Positions 8,293 to 15,863 of a stretch of DNA of 27,297 bases are shown here, in pieces. How positions within the stretch are numbered: position 1 is the first letter of the stretch; the number at the start of each line of letters is the position of its first letter. A program made the position numbers and the translations under genes. The notes below the pieces were generated by a model that did no database searches, was not told the origin of the DNA, and saw only the letters and a program-made list of their open reading frames with translations. Origin of the DNA: Pseudomonadota bacterium (GTDB lineage Bacteria; Pseudomonadota; Gammaproteobacteria; Xanthomonadales; Xanthomonadaceae); the NCBI GenBank assembly GCA_023386795.1, contig JAEWJB010000119.1, positions 1 to 27,297 of the forward strand, written 5' to 3'.

Positions 8293-8336
8293 CGGGCGCT
8301 TCCCGGCACGGGCCGACGCGGCGGCAGCGCGCAGCG

Positions 8337-10973
8337 TCAGTCCTGCGCGGGCGCTTCCTCCGGCTTGGCCGCCGCCGGGCTCACCCGTTCGATGGTGTGG
8401 CGCAGCTCGCGGCCCAGGATGAACTTGGCGTCCTTGGCCCACGTGTCCAGCCGCTCATCGAACACCAGCTTGCTGTTCTCGTCCGGCCACACCAGTTTCA
8501 GCTCGCGCATCTTCTGGATGAAGCCACGGAACAGGCTCTTGTCGAAGAACTCCGGCGCGGCCGGCGCATATAGCAGGCTCAGGCGCTGCGCGGCCTGCTG
8601 GCAGAGGCTTTCCAGTTCGCCGGCGCCGAGCGTGCCCGGACCGTTCTTCACCAGAACCGAGATGGCGATGTAATAGCGCTCGAAGGCTTGCTGCAGCGAA
8701 TGGCCAATCGCGCGCAGGCGGAACACCTCGTCGGTCTGCCCGGTATTGCGCGCCAGGATGCCGCCGTCGTCTTCGTTGACGTTCATCAGCAGGCCTTCGC
8801 GCACGAACAGCTCGATGGTCTGCTCGATGCGGCCGGCGAATTCGTCCTCGGTCCACGGCAGGAACAACTCGGCCTGCAGGAACGGATAGACCGTGCGGCC
8901 CAGCCGCACCAGGCCGGCGCGGCTCATGCGGCGGTTGTTCTGGAAGCAGCACGCCACCCACGACGAAGCCGTGAACAGATGGATGACGTTGTTGCGGAAG
9001 TAGCTCAGCAGCACCGCGGTGTCGCCGCTGACACTGAGCACATCGCCCAACGGATGCGGCGTGCGGGTGAGTACGGCGATTTCCTCGGCGTGGGCGATGA
9101 TGCGCTCCGGCGAGTGCGGCGTGACCGTGACGCGGCCCGAATACGGCATCTCCACCAGCAGCTTCTTGCACAGCTCGATCTGCGCGATGAGGTCGGCCTC
9201 GCCCATCGCGTGCTTGGGCGTGGACAGCAGCGCCAGCGCCAGCAGGTTGATCGGGTTGACGTCGGCGGCGCCGTTGACGTGCACCTGGATCTGGTCGGCC
9301 AGGCTGTCCACCGCGCGCGAGAGCCAGCTCGGCTTCTCGTCCTCGGAGACCGGCTGGCCGTCCCACTCCGGCGCCTCGCGCGCGAGCACGTCGTTCAGCG
9401 CGATGGGCTCGCCGAAGTTCACCACCACCTGGCCGTAGTTCTGCTTGAGCACCTTCGGGATGCCCCACAGCAGCGCCCAGATCGATTCCTTTTCCTTCGG
9501 CCGGCCGCTCAGCTCATCGAGGTAGCTGTTGCCCTCCATCAGTTTTTCGTAACCGATGTAGACCGGCTGGAACAGCACCGGCTTGCGCGGTTGGCGCAGG
9601 AAGGCGCGCAGCGTCATGGCGATCATGCCGCCCTTGGGCTGCAACAGGCGGCCGGTACGCGAGCGCCCGCCCTCCACGAAGTATTCGATGGAATAGCCGC
9701 CGCCCACCAGCTGGGCGACATACTCGCTCAGCACGGCCGAGTACAACGCGTTGCCCTTGATCGAGCGGCGGATGAAGAACGCGCCGCCCTTGCGCAGCAG
9801 CGTGCCCACCACCGGCAGGTTGAGGTTGATGCCCGCCACGATGTGCGGCGGCACGATGCCGCGTTCGTACAGCAGGTAGGACAGCAGCAGGTAGTCCATG
9901 TGGCTGCGGTGGCTGGGCACGTAGACCACTTCGTGGCCCGGCGCGGCCTGCTTGAACTTGTCCAGGTGATGGACCAGCACGCCGGCATAGATGCGGTTCC
10001 AGACATGGGTCAGCAGGAAGCTGGCCGAACGCACGACCGGGCTCGAATAGTCCGCGGCAATCTCCCACGCATACGCGTGGGCCTTGCGCCAGGCATCGAC
10101 CGGCTTGCTGTTGTCGCGCTTGGCCTGGACGGCGATGGCTTCGCGTACCGGCTCGGCGGCCAGTACCTGGTCCACCAGCAGGCGGCGGGTGGACAGGTCC
10201 GGGCCGATCACCGCCTCGCGGATGCGGCGGAAGTGGGTGCGCAGCACGCGCTGCAGCTTGCGCAGGGTGCGCTCGGGCGGCAGGCCTTCGTCCACCGTCT
10301 GCCGCAGCGAGATCGGCGGAGCGAATCGCACGATGGTGGTGCGGCCGTTGAGCAGGACCGACAGGAGGCGGCGGAAGCGGCCGACCAATGCCCAGTTTTC
10401 CGAGAACAGCACGGCGAACCAGCCGCTCTGCTTGTCCGGCGCGCGGCCGACGAAGATCGACACCGGCACCAGGTGCATGTCCAGGTCCGGGCGCGAGCGA
10501 TGCGCCTGCAGGAGCTTGGCCAGGGAATCGGAATGGGTCTTGGCGCCGCGCTGCTCGGGAATGATCGAGTTGCTGCTGCTGCGCCGGGACAGCGCCAGGT
10601 AGGCGCGCTTGCGCTGCAGCGGGTCGCCCGGCAGCGGCACCAGCGGGGAGGGCAGGCCGGCCTCGCGGCAGGCCTTGTCCAGGATCAGCGCGTTCGACAG
10701 GCCGTAGTCCTCGAGCACATACACGACCGGGCGGCCGTCGTTGTACTGGCCGGGCTGCTCGGGTTCGATGGTCAGGCCGAGCCAGGGGTCGGCCAACCGG
10801 CCCAGCAGGCGTGCCCACAGCGGCCGGCGGACGGGGCGCGGCGTAGCGCCGGCGGCCATGGGCACGCGGGCGCTGGGCGCCGGCACCGGGGCCGGCGTCG
10901 GGGTCTGGGGGCGGTCCGGATCGGGCTGGCCGTCCGGGAACGGCAGATTATTCTGTTCAGGCATCGGCGCCAT
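8337..10973 (-). CDS. plsB: Glycerol-3-phosphate 1-O-acyltransferase PlsB
   Basis: PlsB acylates the sn-1 position of glycerol-3-phosphate, the first committed step of phospholipid synthesis, at the inner membrane. The 878 residues exceed E. coli PlsB (about 807), mainly through a Pro-rich, probably disordered N-terminus (residues 1-50). The four acyltransferase blocks are clear: I HRSHMD at 355-360, II GGAFFIRR at 396-403, III FVEGGRSRTG at 432-441 and IV VLFQPVYIGYEKL at 466-478. The ATG at 10973 shares one base with the upstream lipoprotein's TAA (TAATG), supporting that start through re-initiation; an ATG three codons later (10964) is the alternative. It therefore forms an operon with the lipoprotein gene. 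Confidence 0.97.
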   Translation of the reverse strand: MAPMPEQNNLPFPDGQPDPDRPQTPTPAPVPAPSARVPMAAGATPRPVRRPLWARLLGRLADPWLGLTIEPEQPGQYNDGRPVVYVLEDYGLSNALILDKACREAGLPSPLVPLPGDPLQRKRAYLALSRRSSSNSIIPEQRGAKTHSDSLAKLLQAHRSRPDLDMHLVPVSIFVGRAPDKQSGWFAVLFSENWALVGRFRRLLSVLLNGRTTIVRFAPPISLRQTVDEGLPPERTLRKLQRVLRTHFRRIREAVIGPDLSTRRLLVDQVLAAEPVREAIAVQAKRDNSKPVDAWRKAHAYAWEIAADYSSPVVRSASFLLTHVWNRIYAGVLVHHLDKFKQAAPGHEVVYVPSHRSHMDYLLLSYLLYERGIVPPHIVAGINLNLPVVGTLLRKGGAFFIRRSIKGNALYSAVLSEYVAQLVGGGYSIEYFVEGGRSRTGRLLQPKGGMIAMTLRAFLRQPRKPVLFQPVYIGYEKLMEGNSYLDELSGRPKEKESIWALLWGIPKVLKQNYGQVVVNFGEPIALNDVLAREAPEWDGQPVSEDEKPSWLSRAVDSLADQIQVHVNGAADVNPINLLALALLSTPKHAMGEADLIAQIELCKKLLVEMPYSGRVTVTPHSPERIIAHAEEIAVLTRTPHPLGDVLSVSGDTAVLLSYFRNNVIHLFTASSWVACCFQNNRRMSRAGLVRLGRTVYPFLQAELFLPWTEDEFAGRIEQTIELFVREGLLMNVNEDDGGILARNTGQTDEVFRLRAIGHSLQQAFERYYIAISVLVKNGPGTLGAGELESLCQQAAQRLSLLYAPAAPEFFDKSLFRGFIQKMRELKLVWPDENSKLVFDERLDTWAKDAKFILGRELRHTIERVSPAAAKPEEAPAQD

Positions 10974-11884
10974 TATGGCTTAGGCGGCTGCGCGGGCGCC
11001 GCCCCCGCCGCGGGAGCGGGGTTGAGCACCGCTCGCACTTCGTCCTGAACACTCACCAGATACCAGTGCCCGTCGATACGCACGAGGCTGGCGCTGGTGT
11101 CGATCTGCTCGGCGCCCAATGGGTACTGCAGGTGCACGCGGGCCTGGTCACCTTCCTGGGTCACCAGGCCCACCCGGGTTTCGTCCAGGCTGGCGTCCAG
11201 CGTCAGACCGTAGCTGTCGAGCACGGCCTTGAACTCCTTCAGGAAGGGCCCGAGCCGGCGCAGGCTCTCTTCCATGCCGGCCGACTGCAGGGCAGCCGGA
11301 TCGGACAGGCCGGTAGCGCGGGCGGCGGCGACCAGCCTGGGGATCGCCGCCTGTGCATGCGGGCGTTCGGCCAAGGGGGCGGCGGAGGCCCATTCGGCCA
11401 GGGCGTTGACCAGCTGGACGTAGTGGGCCCGCTGCTCCGGGCTGTAGTCGCCCTGGTTGCGCAGGTACTGCACGCCAAACAGGCCCAGCGAGTGCGCGGC
11501 CTGCTTGATGCCGGCGCCCTGCCCGGCGATCTGCGTGTCGAAGGTGCGCTGCAGGCGCTGTTCGGCGCCGGGTGCGGAGAGGTATTGCAGCATCGCGGGC
11601 AGATCGTCGCCCAGCGGCACGCTGCTCAGCGGCCAGCGGCTGCGTCCTTCGCGCCAGGCGGTTTCCAGCTGGGCGTACTGGGCCGGGGTAACGGCGGCCT
11701 TGGCGTAACCGACCAGATCGTTGGCACGCAGGCGTTCGGCCAGCCCCCGCACGGTGGCGGCCGGTTCGGCGGTGGCGCCGGGCAGTTCGGCCGGCTCGCG
11801 CTTGCACGCGGACAGCAGCAGCGCGGCCATGAGCAGCCAGGGCAGCGGTCGCCACGATCGTGGCCAGGCGGTCATCACGGGCAT
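10973..11884 (-). CDS. Putative lipoprotein of unknown function, upstream of plsB
   Basis: The chosen ATG at 11884 gives 303 residues beginning MPVMTAWPRSWRPLPWL; a second ATG at 11875 is possible. The N-terminus is a lipoprotein signal with a lipobox LLLSAC (Cys at residue 29), so the mature protein is lipid-anchored; Lys-Arg after the cysteine favours outer-membrane sorting. The remainder is a helix-rich domain with no motif that I recognise, ending in a beta-like segment (VHLQYPLGAEQIDTSASLVRIDGHWYLV) and a Pro/Ala tail. The frame is open ~100 codons further upstream but that stretch looks non-coding. Overlap of its stop with the plsB start suggests an envelope or phospholipid-related role, which is inference from position only. 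Confidence 0.8.
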   Translation of the reverse strand: MPVMTAWPRSWRPLPWLLMAALLLSACKREPAELPGATAEPAATVRGLAERLRANDLVGYAKAAVTPAQYAQLETAWREGRSRWPLSSVPLGDDLPAMLQYLSAPGAEQRLQRTFDTQIAGQGAGIKQAAHSLGLFGVQYLRNQGDYSPEQRAHYVQLVNALAEWASAAPLAERPHAQAAIPRLVAAARATGLSDPAALQSAGMEESLRRLGPFLKEFKAVLDSYGLTLDASLDETRVGLVTQEGDQARVHLQYPLGAEQIDTSASLVRIDGHWYLVSVQDEVRAVLNPAPAAGAAPAQPPKP

Positions 11885-12094
11885 GGGCTCTCGACTCCCC
11901 AATCGATGGCGCATCTTGCCGGGCCACGGGCGACGCGGGCAAGGCGCGCGCGGCACGCGTTCAAGCCAATGCGCTTCTGTGACGCATTGCATTGTCCCGT
12001 CGTGTCCTGTGTTGTCTTGGCGCCGGGTGACCGGCGGCATAGCACCCGCACCGGAATCGAATAGCGTGACTAATGGCACATATTGCAGCGCATC

Positions 12095-12110
12095 ATGTAA
12101 ACGTTTGCAG
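12095..12110. promoter_or_regulatory. LacI-family operator candidate
   Basis: The core AAACGTTT (12099-12106) is a perfect palindrome with a central CG, and the flanks add two further matching pairs (TG at 96-97 with CA at 108-109). This is the classical LacI/GalR-family half-site arrangement, close to the E. coli PurR box ACGCAAACGTTTGCGT. It overlaps the -35 position of the extended -10 at 12115-12123, which would suit repression of the receptor gene. Confidence 0.5.
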
Positions 12111-12114
12111 TTCC

Positions 12115-12123
12115 TGCTACGGT
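12115..12123 (+). promoter_or_regulatory. Extended -10 promoter candidate for the TonB receptor
   Basis: TGCTACGGT fits the extended -10 pattern TGnTAnnnT. The predicted transcription start is about 12130. No consensus -35 is present, as is common for extended -10 promoters, and the LacI-type palindrome lies immediately upstream. Confidence 0.3.
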
Positions 12124-12486
12124 GCCGCCGCGATGCCGCAGGAGTGCCTTCCAATGGGGGTGCCCGCGGAAGGAAAAGCGACGCCAAGGAGCAGGTCAGG
12201 AGAGGACAACAGAAGGGCCGAACATGGCTTCATCGGGAGGAACCGCAGTGCGTCCCCAACCCGACCGCCGCTTTCGGGCACCGGCCACGCATCGCGCTGG
12301 CGCGCACCTCGTGCCTGGACGCCGCGCGATGCGTCGAACCGCATTGCCATGGGCGGCGCGCCCCGCCACCTCGCCTTCCGGCCTGAACAAAAATTTTCCA
12401 ACGCCTGCACATAACCGCAAGACGTTCACACCCGACGTTGTATCCGTCTTACCCGTGAATAAATCCGCTATCCCATGCTCGGCCCG

Positions 12487-12491
12487 GGAGG
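12487..12491 (+). promoter_or_regulatory. Shine-Dalgarno deciding the GTG start of the TonB receptor
   Basis: GGAGG lies seven bases before the GTG at 12499, within GGGAGGGG. The ATG at 12475, in the same frame, has no ribosome-binding sequence and would put eight unlikely residues before a standard signal peptide. Confidence 0.75.
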
Positions 12492-12498
12492 GGTCTTC

Positions 12499-15400
12499 GT
12501 GAAAACCATCCGAACCAAAGCCAACCTGCCAACCCGCAGCCTGCTGTGCTGTGCCCTGGCCGCCAGTCTGTTCGCCGCCGCTCCCGGCGCTTTCGCCCAG
12601 TCTGCCAACGCCAACCTGCGTGGCCAGGTGACCTCGCAATCCGGCCCGGCCGCCGGCACCGAGGTGGTCGCCACCAACGTGGCGACCGGTGCGGTGCGCC
12701 GCGCCACGACCGGCGCCGACGGCAACTACACCGTGGTCGGCCTGCAACCGGGCACGTACAAAGTGGAAGCCGGCGGCCGCGTGGAGACGGTGACCGTCAC
12801 CGTAGCCTCCACCGCCACCCTCAACATCGCCACCGGCGGCGAAGCGGCCGCCTCGGGCGGCGCGGCCACGACGCTGGACGCGGTCAACGTGACCGCCCCG
12901 ACCCTGCTGCAGGAAGTGCGCACCTCCGAGGTCGGCAAGACCGTCTCGCTGCGCCAGATCCAGACCACCCCGCAGGTCTCGCGCAACTTCCTGGAGTTTG
13001 CCGACGCCGTGCCGGGCATGGTCTTCACCCGGGATGCCAAGGGCAACACCTCGCTGCGCGGCGGTGCCCAGAACACCAGCGCCACCAACGTCTACATCGA
13101 CGGCGTGGGCCAGAAGAGCTACGTCAAGGAAGGCGGCGTGGCCGGCCAGTTCGGCAGCGCGGGCAATCCGTTCCCGCAGCTGGCGATCGGCGAATACAAG
13201 GTCATCACCTCCAACTACAAGGCCGAGTACGGCCAGGTGGCCAGCTCGGCGGTGACCGCGGCGACCAAGTCGGGCACCAACGAATTCCACGGCGAGGCGT
13301 TCTACCGCTATACCGACGAGGACATGCGTGCCATGACCCCGGCCGAGCGGCAGCCGGGCCAGGACAAGGTCGCCTCGACCGAGAAGGAATACGGCTTCGC
13401 GCTGGGCGGGCCGATCGTGAAGGACATGCTCCACTTCTTCGCGACCTACGAGGCCAAGCGCTTCGACCTGCCCACCACCACGGTGCCTGATGCGGGCGCC
13501 TCCGGCGGCGTGCCCTTCCTGCCGGCCAATGCGGCTTCGCAGCTCGGCGCGGGTTTGCAGGAGTTCCAGGAGGACCTGTACTTCGCGAAGATCGACTTCG
13601 AGCCCACCGACCGCGACCGTTTCGAACTCTCCTACCAGAACCGCGACGAGAACCAGGAAGGCTTCAGCGGCAGCACCGCGCGCTCGCACGGCGTGGTGAG
13701 CGAGAACACCGACAAGCGCTGGGCGCTGCGCTGGAACCACAGTGGTGACTGGTTCTACAACGAACTGCTGGCCACCCACGAAGATTCCTTCAACAACCCG
13801 CTGCCGATCACCGTCGGCAACGGCTACATCTACACCTATCCGAACGGCAACAGCGAGGCGACGATCGTCGGGATCGAGGGCGGCTCGCCGCTGTCGGCCC
13901 AGACCAAGGGCCAGAAGGGCTGGTCGCTGGAAGACAACTTTACGCTCAATGCCATCGACTGGCACGGCGAGCACACCATCAAGATGGGCGCGCGCTACAA
14001 GGATATCGACCTGTACGCGGCCGATGCCCTGGATATCAATCCGCAGTTCTATTACACGGTCGGCACCCCGGGTTTCACGGGGGACACCCCCTACAAGGCA
14101 CAGTTCACCAAGCCGGTCTCGGGCGTGAGCGGTCTGGCGCCGAGCGTGACCTCCAACGCGAAGCAGTACGGCCTGTACATCCAGGACGACTGGCAGGTCA
14201 ACGACCACCTGATGCTCAACATCGGCGTGCGCTGGGACTACGAGAAGAATCCGTCCTACCTCAACTTCGTGACCCCGCAGAACGTGGTGGACGCGCTCAA
14301 CAGCCAGGACCCGAACGGCCCGGCCGGGCAGACCTACGCCGATTCGCTGCGCGCCGGCGGCATCGACGTCAACGACTACATCTCCAATGGCCACAACCGC
14401 AAGGCGTTCGATGGCGCCTGGCAGCCGCGCCTGGGCTTCTCGTACGACCTCAACGCCGACGAGATGCACGTGATCCACGGCGGTGCCGGCCGTTCGTATG
14501 ACCGCGACCTGTTCGACTACCTGCAGCTGGAAGTCACCAAGTCGGCGCTGCCGGTGGTGACGGTCAACTTCCAGGATCCGGCGACGGGCGCGTGCTACCG
14601 CGGCGCGGCGCCGTGTTATGCGTGGGATCCGGCGCTGCTCAACGGTGGCGTGGCCGGGCTGCAATCGCTCATCGGCGCCACCAGCAACTCCGGCACCGAA
14701 GTCGACCTGCTCAACAACAAGCTGAAGGCGCCCTACTCCGACCAGTTCAGCCTGGGCATGAGCAACCAGATCGGAGACTGGCTGACCGACGTGACGGTGA
14801 CCCGCATCCTGAGCTACGACGGCTTCGGCTTCACGCTCGGCAACCGCTATCCGAACGGCAACTTCTGGGACAACCAGCAGCTGTGCAACGCAACGGCCGA
14901 TCCAGGCCTGTCGCAGCCGTGGGGCTGCGGTGTGCCGGGCTTCGGTGGCCTGATCGTCGGCAACAACGGCATCAAGACCCAGACCACCCAGCTGCTGCTG
15001 TCGGCGCAGAAGCCGTACACGAAGGAGAGCGGCTGGGGCACCTCGATCGCCTATACGTGGAGCAATGCCCGCCAGACCCGCGACATCAACGAGCACTACG
15101 CGTTCGATGCCGCCACGCTGGGCCAGTACCCGTGGGTCAAGTCCAATGCGGTGGCCCGCCACCGCCTGGTCGCCACCGCCAACTACGATGGCTTCTGGGG
15201 CATCACCTTCGGCGGCAAGCTGACGCTGGCCACGCCGATTCCCAGCAATGATTTCCTGTGCGGCGCTGCACCGGCCTTTGGCTCGAACGAACCGGCGTGC
15301 ATTCCCACCGGCTTCAATCCGCAGGGCAACGGCAAGTTCCTGGTCGGCGGCAAGATCTTCGGCTATCGCTCGGTGGACCTGCAGGCGACGAAGAACTTCA

Positions 15401-15582
15401 AGATCGCCGGCGACTGGACCGCCTATGCACGCCTGGACGTCATCAACGTGTTCAACTTCGACAACTTCACCAACATCGTCTACGAGGACGCCAGCGGCAG
15501 GAAGATGGCGTACTACAACGAGCAGGGCGACATCGTCGGCGTGCCGCGGACGGTGAAGGTGGAAGTCGGCGTGAAGTTCTGA
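12499..15582 (+). CDS. Oar-like TonB-dependent outer-membrane receptor
   Basis: The product has 1027 residues from the GTG at 12499 and is an outer-membrane beta-barrel transporter of the Oar type. A Sec signal peptide (residues 1-34, cleavage after AFAQ) is followed by a carboxypeptidase-regulatory-like beta-sandwich (about 37-110; NLRGQVTSQSGPAAGTEV, GADGNYTVVGLQPGTYKV), a TonB-box-like TLDAVNVTAP, a plug with TSLRGGAQNTSATNVYIDGVG, and a long barrel ending in the aromatic C-terminus KVEVGVKF expected for BAM-assembled proteins. Such receptors import large or scarce substrates using TonB energy; Oar relatives are numerous in Xanthomonadaceae and the substrate here is unknown. A LacI-type operator upstream hints at carbohydrate-responsive control. 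A strong terminator lies 58 bases after the stop. Confidence 0.93.
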   Translation: MKTIRTKANLPTRSLLCCALAASLFAAAPGAFAQSANANLRGQVTSQSGPAAGTEVVATNVATGAVRRATTGADGNYTVVGLQPGTYKVEAGGRVETVTVTVASTATLNIATGGEAAASGGAATTLDAVNVTAPTLLQEVRTSEVGKTVSLRQIQTTPQVSRNFLEFADAVPGMVFTRDAKGNTSLRGGAQNTSATNVYIDGVGQKSYVKEGGVAGQFGSAGNPFPQLAIGEYKVITSNYKAEYGQVASSAVTAATKSGTNEFHGEAFYRYTDEDMRAMTPAERQPGQDKVASTEKEYGFALGGPIVKDMLHFFATYEAKRFDLPTTTVPDAGASGGVPFLPANAASQLGAGLQEFQEDLYFAKIDFEPTDRDRFELSYQNRDENQEGFSGSTARSHGVVSENTDKRWALRWNHSGDWFYNELLATHEDSFNNPLPITVGNGYIYTYPNGNSEATIVGIEGGSPLSAQTKGQKGWSLEDNFTLNAIDWHGEHTIKMGARYKDIDLYAADALDINPQFYYTVGTPGFTGDTPYKAQFTKPVSGVSGLAPSVTSNAKQYGLYIQDDWQVNDHLMLNIGVRWDYEKNPSYLNFVTPQNVVDALNSQDPNGPAGQTYADSLRAGGIDVNDYISNGHNRKAFDGAWQPRLGFSYDLNADEMHVIHGGAGRSYDRDLFDYLQLEVTKSALPVVTVNFQDPATGACYRGAAPCYAWDPALLNGGVAGLQSLIGATSNSGTEVDLLNNKLKAPYSDQFSLGMSNQIGDWLTDVTVTRILSYDGFGFTLGNRYPNGNFWDNQQLCNATADPGLSQPWGCGVPGFGGLIVGNNGIKTQTTQLLLSAQKPYTKESGWGTSIAYTWSNARQTRDINEHYAFDAATLGQYPWVKSNAVARHRLVATANYDGFWGITFGGKLTLATPIPSNDFLCGAAPAFGSNEPACIPTGFNPQGNGKFLVGGKIFGYRSVDLQATKNFKIAGDWTAYARLDVINVFNFDNFTNIVYEDASGRKMAYYNEQGDIVGVPRTVKVEVGVKF

Positions 15583-15639
15583 GGTCTTCTTCCCGGTCGC
15601 AGGTTGCCCATCGCCTGCGGCCTTGACTCAGGAAACACA

Positions 15640-15675
15640 AAGGCCCGCGGATTCGTCCGCGGGCCTTCGCTTTTG
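15640..15675 (+). terminator. Intrinsic terminator of the TonB-receptor gene
   Basis: A perfect 12-bp stem (AAGGCCCGCGGA with TCCGCGGGCCTT) closes on a TTCG tetraloop, one of the most stable loops, and is followed by CGCTTTT. It lies 57 bases downstream of the receptor stop. Confidence 0.85.
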
Positions 15676-15680
15676 TGCGG

Positions 15681-15720
15681 ATAAAAAAAAAAGAGGCCGG
15701 ATCAGCGATCCGAACCTCTT
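15681..15720 (-). terminator. Intrinsic terminator, minus strand (sRNA candidate / pyrF)
   Basis: Read on the minus strand, AAGAGG pairs with CCTCTT and an inner CGGATC pairs with GATCCG around a three-base loop, with a small internal bulge. A run of ten T follows at once. This is a strong Rho-independent terminator for transcripts arriving from the pyrF side, and lies back to back with the receptor's terminator. Confidence 0.9.
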
Positions 15721-15780
15721 CAAATACCGGCACGGGGCCGGTGGACAGTGTTGTGGCACATCTCCGGCGTGAGCCGGACG
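15683..15780 (-). ncRNA. Putative small RNA between pyrF and the receptor gene
   Basis: A transcript of about 98 bases is predicted from a promoter at 15787-15815 to the terminator's T run. It would fold into three hairpins: TCCGGC/GCCGGA with a TCAC loop (15763-15778), ACCGGC/GCCGGT with a C-rich CCCGT loop (15726-15742; it contains CCCC), and the terminator (15691-15720). There is no convincing open frame in it. The size, three-hairpin design and C-rich loop resemble the Xanthomonadaceae sRNA sX13 (about 115 nt, C-rich loops, Hfq-independent), but I cannot recall the sX13 sequence or its locus well enough to assert identity. The alternative is a structured 3' untranslated region of pyrF. 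Confidence 0.5.
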
Positions 15781-15786
15781 GAGGCG

Positions 15787-15815
15787 ATCGTACGCCAGCC
15801 CCGAACTTTAGGCAA
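15787..15815 (-). promoter_or_regulatory. Sigma-70 promoter candidate for the small RNA
   Basis: On the minus strand a -35 TTGCCT (15815-15810) and a -10 TACGAT (15792-15787) are separated by exactly 17 bases, each matching 4 of 6 consensus positions including the most conserved ones. The predicted transcription start is about 15780, 17 bases or so upstream of the first hairpin loop. Confidence 0.45.
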
Positions 15816-15818
15816 ACC

Positions 15819-15863
15819 TTGACGTTAGTCTTTCAATTGATTGTTTTTATTGGACAACGTCAA
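15819..15863. repeat. Inverted repeat TTGACGTT / AACGTCAA spanning the pyrF stop
   Basis: Two perfect 8-bp arms (15819-15826 and 15856-15863) flank 29 AT-rich bases that include the palindrome CAATTG; GTC/GAC extends the stem with one bulge. The right arm contains the pyrF stop codon. In pyrF mRNA this could form a stem-loop protecting the 3' end; as DNA it could be a binding site. The stretch is much more AT-rich than its surroundings. Confidence 0.45.

Larger units (their letters stand above)
11885..12498. other. 614-bp divergent non-coding region between lipoprotein and TonB-receptor genes
   Basis: This is the only stretch over 300 bases without a supported gene. It should hold the promoters of the lipoprotein-plsB pair (leftward) and of the receptor (rightward). 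The features I can support are a LacI-type operator near 12097-12109, an extended -10 at 12115-12123 and the receptor's Shine-Dalgarno at 12487-12491. The frames open across it have poor amino-acid composition (Arg/Pro/Ala-rich, no domain) and are not called. If the promoter at 12115 is real, the receptor mRNA has a ~370-base leader. Confidence 0.6.

Noticed and set aside
8688..11048. A 786-codon plus-strand open frame antisense to plsB
   Set aside because: Composition is Gln/His/Arg/Ala-rich with no motif, while plsB on the other strand has all four acyltransferase blocks.
11885..12187. N-terminal extension of the lipoprotein frame to 12187
   Set aside because: It would bury the lipoprotein signal 100 residues inside and run across the LacI-type operator and promoter region.
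12073..12414. Open frames inside the 614-bp divergent region, including one with an ATG at 12133 just after the extended -10
   Set aside because: The translations are Arg/Pro/Ala-rich, lack domains or signals, and have no ribosome-binding site. A leaderless small protein from 12133 cannot be fully excluded but nothing supports it.
12196..15162. A 988-codon open frame antisense to the TonB-dependent receptor
   Set aside because: It mirrors the receptor's codons, as is common in high-GC DNA, has no domain and a His/Arg/Gly/Val-biased composition. The sense frame has signal peptide, plug and barrel.
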